Shown: positions 42,489 through 51,478 of the stretch, piece by piece | Layout of the letters: each line of letters starts with the position of its first letter | Numbering within the stretch: position 1 is the first letter of the stretch | Source of the DNA: Alphaproteobacteria bacterium | GTDB taxonomy: Bacteria; Pseudomonadota; Alphaproteobacteria; MPNO01; UBA2964 | Assembly: GCA_009377375.1 (NCBI GenBank) | Contig: WHUE01000006.1 | Coordinates: forward strand, 21,859-85,858 | Length of the DNA stretch: 64,000 nt | Direction of reading: 5' to 3' | Notes under the pieces: model-generated | What the model saw: the letters and a program-made list of their open reading frames with translations, nothing else | Database searches by the model: none | What the model was told of the DNA's origin: nothing | Translations under genes and position numbers: made by a program

Positions 42489-44075
42489 TCAGCGCCCGAC
42501 CGCGAAGGCCTCCCGGCGGATGTCGGCAGCGCCGCACATGACGCCATTGGGCAGCACCTCGATGCATTTGGCGGAGCCGAAATAGGACGCGCCGGAGGAC
42601 CGGCTCACCTTGTGGCCCCGGCGTTTCAGCTCGGCCATCACCGCGTCCGGCACCTCGTCGTCCAGCAGCGCGTCGCCTTCCTGGGTGATTGCCCAGCGCG
42701 GCGCCTCGATGGCGGCGGTGAGCTCCATCCCGCGATCCACCATGTTGGTCAGGATCTGCACGTGCGAGATCGTCTGCGCCGCCCCGCCGGGGGTGGACAT
42801 CAGGTAACGCACCTTACCCTTGTCGAAAACCATCACCGGGTTCAGCGTGTGCGAGGGCCGCTTGCCCGGCGCGACCGCGTTGCGGTGGTCGGGCTCGACA
42901 TTGAACCCGGTCATGCGATTATTCAGCAGGATGCCGGTGCCGGGATCGAGAAAGGCCGAGCCGAAGACGTGGAACACGCTCTGGACCACAGTCACCGCGT
43001 TGCCGTCTCCGTCCATCATCGCGATGCAGGACGTGCCGCCGGCGCCGTGGCGTGACTGGCCGCCGGGCGCGGCCTCGCGCACCAGCGCCTGCAGCCGGCC
43101 TGTCATCTGCCCGCCGAGCAGCTCGTCCAGCGGGGCGGGATGGACGCGCGGGTCGCAGATATAGGGCTGGCCCTCGGCGAAGGCGCCGCGCGCCGCCGCC
43201 ATCAGGCAGGCCAGCCGGTCGGCGGGATCGGCGTCGAAGGCCGCCGGATCCAGCCCGCCGAGCGCGTTGAGCTGCATCAGCATCAGCAGGCCGTAGGAGT
43301 TCGGCGGCATCACGTTGACTTCCAGCCCGCGATAGCCGGTCTTCAGCGTCTCCACCCATTCCGGCTGGTAGTCCCTGAAATCGGCGGCGGACAGCAGCCC
43401 GCCATGCGCCTGGCTGTGGCGGCCGATGCTCTCCGCGATGGGGCCCTCGTAATAGGCGCCGCTGCCCTGCTCGGCGATCAGCTTCAGCGATTTCGCCAGC
43501 GCCGGCTGGCGGACGATGTCGCCCGCGACCATCGCCTTGCCGTCGGGCATGTAGAGCGCGGAGCAGCCCTCGTCTCTTGAGACCGGCTCCCTGTAGAGCA
43601 GCAGCGCCTTGGCGAGGACGCGGGACAGCGGGTGGCCGTTCTCCGCCAGGTCGATGGCGGTCTCGAACAGGCTGGCCCAGGGCAGCTTGCCGCGCTTCCG
43701 GTGAAGCTGCTCCCACCCGCGCACGATGCCGGGCACGGAAGCGGCCAGCGGGCCGTGCACCACCATGCCGTCCCTGAAGAATTCGGTCGTCGCCCCGGCC
43801 GGCGCGGGGCCGGAGGCGTTGAGCCCCTGCGTCGTGCCGTCCTTCGCGTCGTGATAGATGATGAAGGCGTCGCCGCCCAGCGACGTCGCCTGCGGCAGCG
43901 TCACGCACAGCACGGCCGAGGTGGCGATCATGGCGTCCGCGACGGAGCCGCCGGCCTCCAGCGTGCGCAGCCCCGCCAATGACGCCAGCGAATGGCCGGA
44001 CACCACCATGCCCCGCTGTCCGTAGACGGGAGACCGGGGCTGTTTCACCCCTGCGAAGGCATCGACGGTGGCCAT
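42489..44075 (-). CDS. Gamma-glutamyltransferase
   Basis: A 528-residue Ntn-hydrolase of the GGT family. The N-terminal part has MVVSGHSLASLAGL; the autoprocessing site is in GAGGTSCIAMMDGDGNAV, where Thr is the expected nucleophile (TTH in E. coli GGT, TSC here); the tail has PGGAAQTISHVQILTNM. GGTs transfer or hydrolyse the gamma-glutamyl bond of glutathione and similar compounds. No clear signal peptide, so it may be cytoplasmic, unlike many periplasmic GGTs. ATG 44075 is chosen over the track start at 44120. Confidence 0.87.
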   Translation of the reverse strand: MATVDAFAGVKQPRSPVYGQRGMVVSGHSLASLAGLRTLEAGGSVADAMIATSAVLCVTLPQATSLGGDAFIIYHDAKDGTTQGLNASGPAPAGATTEFFRDGMVVHGPLAASVPGIVRGWEQLHRKRGKLPWASLFETAIDLAENGHPLSRVLAKALLLYREPVSRDEGCSALYMPDGKAMVAGDIVRQPALAKSLKLIAEQGSGAYYEGPIAESIGRHSQAHGGLLSAADFRDYQPEWVETLKTGYRGLEVNVMPPNSYGLLMLMQLNALGGLDPAAFDADPADRLACLMAAARGAFAEGQPYICDPRVHPAPLDELLGGQMTGRLQALVREAAPGGQSRHGAGGTSCIAMMDGDGNAVTVVQSVFHVFGSAFLDPGTGILLNNRMTGFNVEPDHRNAVAPGKRPSHTLNPVMVFDKGKVRYLMSTPGGAAQTISHVQILTNMVDRGMELTAAIEAPRWAITQEGDALLDDEVPDAVMAELKRRGHKVSRSSGASYFGSAKCIEVLPNGVMCGAADIRREAFAVGR

Positions 44076-44141
44076 GGGAAGATCCTCGGGATTGCGCGGT
44101 TTTCGGGCGGGAGGCCGCAACTTTCCCCCTCGCGGCTGCGC

Positions 44142-44171
44142 TTGTCAACGCACCGGCCGCGGCCCCATACT
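44142..44171 (+). promoter_or_regulatory. Possible sigma-70 promoter for the alpha/beta hydrolase
   Basis: TTGTCA and CATACT boxes with 18-nt spacing lie 41 nt before the hydrolase start, in the divergent gap from the gamma-glutamyltransferase gene. Confidence 0.4.
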
Positions 44172-44211
44172 CCCCGTCCAGCAATCCGGCCGGAATGCAG
44201 CGGAGGCGACC

Positions 44212-45036
44212 ATGAGCGTACCCGAGATGAAGACCGTCGATATCGGCGGCGGCGAGACCATCAGCTATCGCGAGCGGGGGGGCGGCACGCCGCTCGTGTT
44301 CCTGCACGGGCTCGGCGGCCGGTCGGAAAGCTGGGTAACGCAGTACGAGACCTTCGGCCCCCGCTACCGCGTGGTCGGCTGGGACGCGCCGGGCTACGGC
44401 AACTCGACCCAGCCGAAAAGCGACGATCCCGGCATCGCGTACTACATGGACGCCGCGACGCGCTTTCTCGACGCGCTCGGGCTTGACCGGGTGCATCTGG
44501 TCGGCCATTCGGTCGGCACGGTGATCGCCGCCTCGTTCAACAAGCATCACGGCGACCGGCTGCTGAGCCTGACGCTCGCCGAGGCCGTCACCGGCAGCGG
44601 CGCGGAGCCGGAGGAAGCCCGCAAGAAGGCCGTTGCCGCCCGGCTGGACGAGCTGGACGAGATGGGCGCGGCCGGGTTCGCCAAGGCGCGCACGCCCAAC
44701 TCGCTGTCGCCCCGCGCCACGACGGAGCTGGTCTCGCGCGCGGTGGAGTTCGCCTCGCGCATGAATGTAGAAGGCTACAAGAAGCTGTTCCGCACCCTGA
44801 TCGGCGCCAACATCTTCGACGAGGTGGCGCCGCTGAAGGCGCCGTCGATGATCGTTGCCGGGTCCGACGACCGCTCCGCCCCGCCCGCGATGGTGAAGGA
44901 GATCGCCGCCGCCTTCCCCGGCATCCGGCACGAGACCATCCCCGGAATCGGCCACCAGATCGCCATCGAGCACCCGCGGCGGTTCAACCTGCTGCTGGAA
45001 CAGTTCCTCAACGCGGCGGCAAAGAAGGCGGCATAG
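44212..45036 (+). CDS. Alpha/beta hydrolase
   Basis: A 274-residue hydrolase close in pattern to the one at 37742: LVFLHGLGGRSESW, RVVGWDAPGYGNS, nucleophile elbow VGHSVGTV, Asp in VAGSDDRSAP and His in IPGIGHQIAIE. The shared DAPGYG and HG(I/L)GG segments suggest the two are related paralogues. Divergent from the gamma-glutamyltransferase gene; substrate not clear. CGGAGGCGAC precedes the ATG. Confidence 0.82.
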   Translation: MSVPEMKTVDIGGGETISYRERGGGTPLVFLHGLGGRSESWVTQYETFGPRYRVVGWDAPGYGNSTQPKSDDPGIAYYMDAATRFLDALGLDRVHLVGHSVGTVIAASFNKHHGDRLLSLTLAEAVTGSGAEPEEARKKAVAARLDELDEMGAAGFAKARTPNSLSPRATTELVSRAVEFASRMNVEGYKKLFRTLIGANIFDEVAPLKAPSMIVAGSDDRSAPPAMVKEIAAAFPGIRHETIPGIGHQIAIEHPRRFNLLLEQFLNAAAKKAA

Positions 45037-45048
45037 GAGCGGCAGCGC

Positions 45049-45070
45049 GGCGGCGGCTCAAGCCGCCGCC
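45049..45070. terminator. Convergent GC hairpin between hydrolase and MetE-like gene
   Basis: GGCGGCGGCT and AGCCGCCGCC arms form a near-perfect stem with a CA centre, overlapping the last codons of the MetE-like gene on the other strand. No U-tract; it probably serves both convergent genes. Confidence 0.5.
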
Positions 45071-46197
45071 GGCGAATAGCCCCACACTTCCTTCGCGATG
45101 TCGACCACGAGGCGCAGCTTGGCGTCCTGGCTGTCGAAGTTGGACGCGTTGCCGATGGGGCTGGAGGCGAAGCCGCACTGGGGCGAGACGGCGAGCCGGT
45201 CGAGGGCCACGTATTTCGACGCCTCCTCGATGCGGCGCAGGATCGCGTCGCGGTCCTCCAGCTCGGTCGTCTTGGTGGAGACGAGGCCCAGCACCACGGT
45301 CTTGTCGTCCGGCACCTCGGCCAGCGGCTCGAACGTGCCCGCGCGGGGCGAATCGAACTCGAGGAAATAGTAGGGGATGGCAAGATCGCGGAACAACGCC
45401 TTGGCGATGTCGTCATAGCCCGCCTCGGCCTGCCAGTGCGACGACTTGTTGCCGCGGCAGAGATGCATGCCGACGCTCATCCCCTTCGGCGCGCGGCCGA
45501 CGATGTCGTTGATGACGGCGGTATAGGCGGGAAGCAGGCCCCGCCAGTCGTCGCCGCGCTTCGCCAGCCCCTCGCGGATCTTGGGGTCGCCCAGCTTGGC
45601 GATGGAGGTCTCGTCGAGCTGTATGTAGCGGCAGCCGGCGTCGAACAGCGCCTGCATCTCCCGGCCGTAGGCGACGGCGAGGTCCTGCCAGAACGCGTCG
45701 AGGTCGGGATAGACGTCCGGGCTGATATGGTCGCGCCCGGACCGGAAATGGATATAGCAGGGACCCGGCAGGGTGATCTTGACGCGCTCCGCCGGGACCA
45801 GCCCGGCCAGGTACTCGAAATTGGCGACGTTCACGGGGCCCGGCCATTCCAGCCTCGCCACCACCAGCGGCAGGCGGCCCTCGATGGTGTCGCCGCTGGC
45901 GTCGGCATAGGACCAGCTCCGGTCCGCCGTCGTGCCCATCTTCACGCCCTCGAACACGTCGGTGGTGAAGCTGGACGAATAGGTGTTGCGGCGGAACTCG
46001 CCGTCGGTGAACGAGGCGAGGCCGATCTGCTTCTGATAGGTCACCGCCTCGGCGATGGCCGCGTCCTCGGCGGCGCGCAGCGCGTCGTCGTCGATCTTGC
46101 CGTCCTGGTGCCGGGCGCGGACGTCGAGCAGCGCCTGCGGGCGCAGAAGGCTGCCGATATGTTCGGCGCGGAAGGGCGGGTCATGCGGCGCGGTCAT
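45058..46197 (-). CDS. Cobalamin-independent methionine-synthase-like protein (MetE C-domain family)
   Basis: A 379-residue single-domain homologue of the MetE catalytic half. AEHIGSLLRP opens the family; Zn-site residues are in GMHLCRGNKSSHW (His-x-Cys) and CGFASS near the end, with the Glu in QLDETSIAKL. Full-length MetE is ~750 residues with a duplicated fold, so this may methylate a different acceptor, as many short MetE-like proteins do. It is close to amidohydrolase and gamma-glutamyltransferase genes. Not certainly a methionine synthase. Confidence 0.8.
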   Translation of the reverse strand: MTAPHDPPFRAEHIGSLLRPQALLDVRARHQDGKIDDDALRAAEDAAIAEAVTYQKQIGLASFTDGEFRRNTYSSSFTTDVFEGVKMGTTADRSWSYADASGDTIEGRLPLVVARLEWPGPVNVANFEYLAGLVPAERVKITLPGPCYIHFRSGRDHISPDVYPDLDAFWQDLAVAYGREMQALFDAGCRYIQLDETSIAKLGDPKIREGLAKRGDDWRGLLPAYTAVINDIVGRAPKGMSVGMHLCRGNKSSHWQAEAGYDDIAKALFRDLAIPYYFLEFDSPRAGTFEPLAEVPDDKTVVLGLVSTKTTELEDRDAILRRIEEASKYVALDRLAVSPQCGFASSPIGNASNFDSQDAKLRLVVDIAKEVWGYSPAAA

Positions 46198-46294
46198 CGA
46201 AAGGGTCCCTGTACTGCGTTTCGGAATACCCGCACCCTATCAGCCCCGCCGGGTGGGACAAACCCGTGGGACGGAGGGAATCGCCCTCGCGCCG

Positions 46295-46531
46295 TCAGAT
46301 TTCGTCTTCCCAGCCGGGGTTGCGCGCAACGGGGCGCAGCAGGCGGAAGACGATGATGAGGACCACGCCGAACAGGAACGGGTACATCCACCACGGCGCG
46401 GCGGGGCTGACGAGCGACGCGATCAGGGTCACCAGCGCGGCGGCGACCAGCGCGATCGCGGCGGCGTAACGCCGCACCCGGATGCGCGGGGCGGGCGGTT
46501 CGTCCGGCGCGGAATCGGGCGCGCCCGTCAC
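46295..46531 (-). CDS. Small two-helix membrane protein
   Basis: A 78-residue hypothetical with two hydrophobic segments, AAIALVAAALVTLIASLVS and WWMYPFLFGVVLIIVFRLL, and a Pro/acid-rich N-terminus. Its ATG overlaps the M20 peptidase stop by 4 nt, so it is translated with that gene. It may be an accessory to it or unrelated; nothing specific is recognisable. Confidence 0.6.
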   Translation of the reverse strand: MTGAPDSAPDEPPAPRIRVRRYAAAIALVAAALVTLIASLVSPAAPWWMYPFLFGVVLIIVFRLLRPVARNPGWEDEI

Positions 46532-47703
46532 GGCTTCGGCGCGAGGCGGGTTTCGGCGAGCCGGGCCCAGTAGGTGGCGCCCAGCGGCAGGATCTCGTCG
46601 TTGAAGTCATATTGCGGGTTGTGCAGCCAGCACCCGCCGACGCCGGGGCCGTTGCCGATCCAGATATAGCAGCCCGGCTTCTGCTGCAGCATGAAGGAGA
46701 AATCCTCCGCCCCCATCTTGGGGTCGGGGTCCTGGATCACGTTCTCGCCGCCGACGATCTCCGCGGCGATCTCGGCGGCGAAGTCGGATTCGGCGGCATC
46801 GTTCACCGTGGGCGGGTAGCCGCGCGCGTAATCGATAGCGATCTCCAGCCCGGCGGCCTGGGCCACGCCGGCGGCGATCCGGCGCAGCGCCGCCTCGGCG
46901 GCGTCCTGCACCGCCGGCGTGAAGCTGCGGATGGTGCCGCGCAGCACCGCGTCCTCGGGGATGATGTTGTAGGCGTCGCCGGCGTGGAACTGGGTGACCG
47001 TCACCACCACGCTTTCGACCGGGTCGATGCTGCGGCTGGCGATGGTCTGCAGCGCGGCGACGAGCTGCGAACCGGCGAGGATGGTGTCGGTGGCGAGATG
47101 CGGCGCGGCGGCGTGGCCGCCCTTGCCCCTGATGCGGATATCGAACCGGTCGGCGGCGGCCATCGCCGGGCCGCGGCAGACGGCGAAGGTGCCGGCGTCC
47201 TGGCCGGGGAAGTTGTGCATCCCCCACACGGTCTCGCAGGGGAACCTGTCGAACAGCCCTTCCTCCACCATCACGCGGCCGCCGCCCTCGTTTTCCTCCG
47301 CCGGCTGAAAGATGAAATGGACGGTGCCGGCGAAGTTGCGCGTCTCCGCCAGGTAGCGCGCCGCCCCCAGCAGCATCGTGGTATGGCCGTCATGGCCGCA
47401 GGCATGCATCTTGCCCGGCACCTGCGAGCGCCAGGCATGCGCGTTCTTTTCCGCCATGTTCAGCGCGTCCATATCGGCACGCAGCCCGATGGCCGGTCCG
47501 TCGCCTTTCGCGCCTTTCAGCGTGCCGACGACGCCGGTCCGGGCCAGCCCGCGATGCACCTCGATGCCGAAGCCTTCCAGCGTCTCGGCGACGAAGGCGG
47601 CGGTCTTCACCTCCTCGAAGGCGGTCTCCGGGTTCGCGTGGATGCGCCGCCGCCATTCGGTCATGTCGGCGTGGAACTCCGCGATGCGGTTGATGATGGG
47701 CAT
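46528..47703 (-). CDS. M20-family amidohydrolase (hippurate-hydrolase type)
   Basis: A 391-residue M20D peptidase: metal-binding Cys/His in MHACGHDGHTTMLLGAA, FQPAEENEGGG, the GMHNFPG segment, and the late metal site PKMGAEDFSFML. Such enzymes remove acyl groups from N-acyl amino acids, hippurate or indoleacetyl-amino acids. The D-aminoacylase and YtcJ-type genes elsewhere in the window make amide catabolism a common theme. Coupled to the small membrane protein downstream. Confidence 0.88.
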   Translation of the reverse strand: MPIINRIAEFHADMTEWRRRIHANPETAFEEVKTAAFVAETLEGFGIEVHRGLARTGVVGTLKGAKGDGPAIGLRADMDALNMAEKNAHAWRSQVPGKMHACGHDGHTTMLLGAARYLAETRNFAGTVHFIFQPAEENEGGGRVMVEEGLFDRFPCETVWGMHNFPGQDAGTFAVCRGPAMAAADRFDIRIRGKGGHAAAPHLATDTILAGSQLVAALQTIASRSIDPVESVVVTVTQFHAGDAYNIIPEDAVLRGTIRSFTPAVQDAAEAALRRIAAGVAQAAGLEIAIDYARGYPPTVNDAAESDFAAEIAAEIVGGENVIQDPDPKMGAEDFSFMLQQKPGCYIWIGNGPGVGGCWLHNPQYDFNDEILPLGATYWARLAETRLAPKP

Positions 47704-47781
47704 GATGCGGTCCCGCTGCTCTCGGTCCCGCGATGGTTTGTCGCGGGCCGCCGCAAGTCAAGGGGAAGGACCGCCCGCCGG

Positions 47782-48270
47782 TCAGCCGGCGCTGAGTATC
47801 GCCGCCACCCGTTCGGTCAGCGTGTGGGGCATGAACGGCTTGACGATCAGATCCACCTCTTCGCGCGCGATCCGGCGTCCGCTGACCGCCTCGTGCGGGT
47901 TTCCTGACATGAACAGGACGCGCAGCCCCGGATACGCGCGCTTTACCGCCAGGGCGAGATCGATCCCGTCCATTTCGCCGGGCAGCCCGATATCGCTCAA
48001 CAACAGGTTTATCCCGGCACAGTCGCGCACCGTTGCCAGCGCGGTTTCGGCGTCCGCCGCCTCCAGCACCTCGTATCCGGATACGAGCAGCACGGCCACG
48101 ACGTAATCCATGACGTCCGGATCGTCCTCGACGACGAGAATCCGCGGCCTGCCGGGCTGCGATGATGCGCCCTGCCCCTGGCGGCGCCGGTCGTCATCGG
48201 AACGTTCCGGCGGCGGGACATCCCGCGTCACCAATAATCCGCCGTCCCGGGCGGGCGCGTATTGCCACAT
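47782..48270 (-). CDS. Single-domain response regulator
   Basis: A 162-residue protein with a receiver at ~residues 44-160: acidic pocket ILVVEDDPDVMD, phospho-Asp in LLLSDIGLPGEMDG, Ser/Thr switch in LFMSGNPHEA and Lys in DLIVKPFMP. It has no output domain. The first ~40 residues (WQYAPARDGG...) are polar and disordered-looking. The start at 48270 has GGAAAGGAAAGCCGA upstream. Such receivers shuttle phosphate or bind a target; the cognate kinase is unknown, perhaps the hybrid kinase at the window start. Confidence 0.82.
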   Translation of the reverse strand: MWQYAPARDGGLLVTRDVPPPERSDDDRRRQGQGASSQPGRPRILVVEDDPDVMDYVVAVLLVSGYEVLEAADAETALATVRDCAGINLLLSDIGLPGEMDGIDLALAVKRAYPGLRVLFMSGNPHEAVSGRRIAREEVDLIVKPFMPHTLTERVAAILSAG

Positions 48271-48429
48271 TCGGCTTTCCTTTCCGGATTCTCGATCAGG
48301 CCAGTACAATCTAGCAAATCGGGGCGTGCCGGACTTGTCCATGCGTCCGCAATTCTTTACCGGTCGTTCAGAATTCAGCTGTAATACCGACCGAGTTTCG
48401 GCCGCACTCCATACGGGGCTTTTTCGAAC

Positions 48430-49512
48430 GTGACCCGTTCAGCCGACAAGGCGCCGCCCGGCGCCGACGCACAGCAGCCCGTACCGCGCTCGGTCTTTTC
48501 CGTGGATTCCGTGCCGACGCGGGAGCGCTACGACGTCTGGCGCGAGAGCATATCCTGCATCTTCGACGTCGACGCCGACCGGCCCACGCGACAGGACGGG
48601 TTCGCGGCCAGCGTGGACGTGCACATGTTCGGCCCGGTCCTGCTCGGCCGCACCACGACGGTCCGGCAGGAATGGACCCGCTCGCCGCTGACGATCGCGC
48701 GCGACGGCATGGATCACTACATGATCCAGCTCTACGAATCCGGCCATATGATCTGCGAGCACAGCGGCGGCGTCACGGAGATGCCGACCGACGGGCTGGT
48801 GGTCTTCGATCTCGCCCGGCCGGTGATCAGCAGGACGGACAACTTCACCAACATGTCGCTGGTGCTGCCGCGCAGCATGCTCGACGGCATGCTCAAATCG
48901 GCCGACGACCAGCACATGCGCGCGCTGACCGGCAATGAGCCGATGGTCGCCCTATTGCGCGATCACATGCTCTCGCTGAAGCGGCTCGCCCCCCGCATGA
49001 CGGCGGCGCAGGCGGTGGAGATCGGGCCGGCCACGGCCGGGCTGGCCGCCGCCTGTCTCAACGGCTCGATGGAGGACATCGCCCTCGGCGCCGGACGGCC
49101 GACCCTGCGCGAAGCGTCGGTCATGGAACGCTGCCGGCGGTTCGTCGAAGCCAACCTGTCGCGCGCCGACCTGACTCCGGCGCTGGTGGCGACGGAGCTG
49201 GGTCTGTCGCGTACGCGGCTCTATCAGCTGTTCGAGCGTCGCGGCGGGATCGCGCGCTATATCCGCGACCGGCGGCTGCGTCGGGCGCTGCTTGCGCTGA
49301 CCGACAGGGGCGCGCGCGACCGGCCGATCTATGACATCGCGCTCGCCGCGGGCTTCACCAGCGACGCCGCCTTCAGTCGTCAGTTCCGCCGGCAGTTCGG
49401 CATGGCGCCGAACGATGTCCGGCAGGGTGGCCTCGGCACGGCCGCCGGCGCCGCGCCGGGCCCCGATGTCGACCGGCGCTACGAGAGCTGGCTGAACCGC
49501 CTGGCCGTTTGA
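48430..49512 (+). CDS. AraC-family transcriptional regulator
   Basis: A 360-residue regulator. Residues ~20-190 form an AraC-binding-like cupin (type 2) sensing domain; the C-terminal ~100 residues have the paired helix-turn-helix, ending in IYDIALAAGFTSDAAFSRQFRRQFGMAP, the AraC signature. Start is a GTG at 48430. It is divergent from the receiver gene, convergent to the methyltransferase. It may control the acyl-CoA operon that follows on the plus strand, but no direct evidence is visible. Confidence 0.88.
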   Translation: MTRSADKAPPGADAQQPVPRSVFSVDSVPTRERYDVWRESISCIFDVDADRPTRQDGFAASVDVHMFGPVLLGRTTTVRQEWTRSPLTIARDGMDHYMIQLYESGHMICEHSGGVTEMPTDGLVVFDLARPVISRTDNFTNMSLVLPRSMLDGMLKSADDQHMRALTGNEPMVALLRDHMLSLKRLAPRMTAAQAVEIGPATAGLAAACLNGSMEDIALGAGRPTLREASVMERCRRFVEANLSRADLTPALVATELGLSRTRLYQLFERRGGIARYIRDRRLRRALLALTDRGARDRPIYDIALAAGFTSDAAFSRQFRRQFGMAPNDVRQGGLGTAAGAAPGPDVDRRYESWLNRLAV

Positions 49513-49539
49513 CGGCTGCAACCGCCGGCCGGGCGGCGC

Positions 49540-50223
49540 TCAGCGCGACTTGCGCAGAAGGTTGACCCTGATCGGCTGGTCGAAGATCATCCGGCCGCCG
49601 CGCGCGGCGCCGAGGGTCTCGAACTTCTCGCGAATTTCGCTTTCATTGGCAGCGAAGGCGCGGGTGCGGCGCTCGCCGCGCACGACCGCGTCGCGGAATG
49701 ACGGGAAATTGTCGAAGGGACGCTCCTGGATGAAGACCAGTTCGCCTTCCTGTTCCAGCCCGGCATTCGCCGCTGCGGCGCGGATGGCGTCGCGTGCGCT
49801 CGCCCGGATTTCGGCCTCGTCCTCGATCGCGCGGGTCAGTTCGTAGCGCGGGCCCTCCGCCAGCGGTTCCGAGATGAACAGCTCCCCGTCCGGCGCCAGC
49901 ACGCGCCGCGCCTCGGCCAGCGCCGCCGCCTGCCGGTCGGGCGCAACGTGGTGCAGGCTGTTGAAGAACACCACGATATCCTGCGAGCCGTTGTCGAACG
50001 GCATGTCCTCCGCCGGCGCGACCAGGAAGGTTTCGCCGCGCACCGGCGTCGCCGCCTCGGCGCGGCCGATCTTGTCCGCGTCCGTGTCGATGCCGATGAC
50101 GATGGCGCCGCGCTCGGCCATCGCGCGGGCCACGGTGCCCGTGCCGCAACCCGCATCGACCACGCGCTTGCCGTCGAAATCGAGAAAATCCATCATGACG
50201 TCCTTCGGGTGACGTCTCAGCAT
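49540..50223 (-). CDS. Class I SAM-dependent methyltransferase
   Basis: A 227-residue Rossmann-fold methyltransferase (Methyltransf_11/25 type): motif I VVDAGCGTGTVARAM, acidic loop VIGIDTDADK, post-I APAEDMPFDNGSQDIVVFFNSLHH and LAPDGELFISEPL. Substrate unknown. The C-terminal half (FIQERPFDNFPSFRDAVV) is the acceptor side. Divergent from the acyl-CoA dehydrogenase gene. Convergent with the AraC gene over a 27-nt gap. Confidence 0.85.
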   Translation of the reverse strand: MLRRHPKDVMMDFLDFDGKRVVDAGCGTGTVARAMAERGAIVIGIDTDADKIGRAEAATPVRGETFLVAPAEDMPFDNGSQDIVVFFNSLHHVAPDRQAAALAEARRVLAPDGELFISEPLAEGPRYELTRAIEDEAEIRASARDAIRAAAANAGLEQEGELVFIQERPFDNFPSFRDAVVRGERRTRAFAANESEIREKFETLGAARGGRMIFDQPIRVNLLRKSR

Positions 50224-50318
50224 GGCGGGCGGCCTCCTTCGAACCGCTGGTTCGGTGCTAAGCCTTGCAGGAATTTTACGCTAGTGTAAAACGAGGATCC
50301 CAGGCATGCGAGGCATTG

Positions 50319-51473
50319 ATGACTGATCCATACGCGGATATCCGCGAGGCCGTGTCGCGGCTGTGCGCCGATTTCCCCGGCGAATATTGGCGCAGGCTCG
50401 ACCGCGAGCGGGAGTACCCGACCGACTTCGTCCGTGCGCTGACCGGGCACGGCTGGCTGTCGGTTCTCATCCCCGAGGAGTACGGCGGCAGCGGCCTGCC
50501 GATCTCGGCCGCCGCGGCGATCCTCGAGGAGATCCACAAATCCGGCGGCAACGGCGCCGCCTGCCATGCGCAGATGTACACGATGGGCCTCGTGCTGCGC
50601 CATGGCAGCGACGCCCAGAAGCAGCGCTACCTGCCCGGCGTCGCCACCGGCGAACTGCGCCTGCAGGCGTTCGGCGTGACGGAACCGACCAGCGGCACCG
50701 ACACGCTGGCGCTGCGGACTACCGCGATGAAGGACGGCGATGGCGGCTATGTCATCAACGGCCAGAAGATCTGGACCTCGCGGGCGGAACATTCCGACCT
50801 GATGCTGGTCCTCGCCCGCACCACCCCGCGCGACAAGGTCGAGAAGCGCACCGACGGGCTGTCGGTGTTCATCGTCGACATGCGCGAGCATCTGGGCAAG
50901 GGGCTGACCGTCCGCCCGATCCGGACCATGATCAACCACGCCACGACCGAGGTGTTCTTCGACGATCTGCACGTGCCGGCCGACGCGCTGGTGGGCGAGG
51001 AGGGCAAGGGGTTCCGCTACATCCTGACCGGGATGAATTCGGAGCGCATCCTGATCGCCGCCGAATGCATCGGCGACGCGCGCTGGTTCATCAAAAAGGC
51101 GACGGATTACGCCAACGAGCGCAACGTCTTCGGCGGGCCGATCGGGAAGAACCAGGGCATCCAGTTCCCCATCGCCGAGAGCTTCGCCGAGACCGAGGCC
51201 GCCGACCTGATGGTGAAGCAGGCCGCTTCCCTGTACGACGCCGGCGAGGATTGCGGGCCGCAGGCGAACATGGCCAAGTACCTGGCGGGCGAGGCCTCGT
51301 GGAAGGCGGCGGATATGTGCATGCAGACCTTCGGCGGCTTCGCCTTCGCCGAGGAGTTCGACGTCGAGCGCAAGTTCCGCGAGGCGCGGCTCTACCGCAT
51401 CGCGCCGATCTCCACCAACCTGATCCTGTCCTACCTCGCCGAGCACGTGCTCGGCCTGCCGCGGTCCTATTGA
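50319..51473 (+). CDS. Acyl-CoA dehydrogenase
   Basis: A 384-residue FAD enzyme with FGVTEPTSGTDT (substrate/FAD loop), YVINGQKIWTSRAEH, VPADALVGEEGKGF and the closing FAFAEEFDVERKFREAR. The family's usual EGT-type catalytic Glu near the end is replaced by RIAPISTNLI here, so the base may lie elsewhere or the reaction may differ. First of four coupled genes (dehydrogenase, CoA-transferase, MaoC hydratase, cyclase). ATG 50319 chosen over the track start 50265. Confidence 0.87.
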   Translation: MTDPYADIREAVSRLCADFPGEYWRRLDREREYPTDFVRALTGHGWLSVLIPEEYGGSGLPISAAAAILEEIHKSGGNGAACHAQMYTMGLVLRHGSDAQKQRYLPGVATGELRLQAFGVTEPTSGTDTLALRTTAMKDGDGGYVINGQKIWTSRAEHSDLMLVLARTTPRDKVEKRTDGLSVFIVDMREHLGKGLTVRPIRTMINHATTEVFFDDLHVPADALVGEEGKGFRYILTGMNSERILIAAECIGDARWFIKKATDYANERNVFGGPIGKNQGIQFPIAESFAETEAADLMVKQAASLYDAGEDCGPQANMAKYLAGEASWKAADMCMQTFGGFAFAEEFDVERKFREARLYRIAPISTNLILSYLAEHVLGLPRSY

Positions 51474-51478
51474 CGGGC

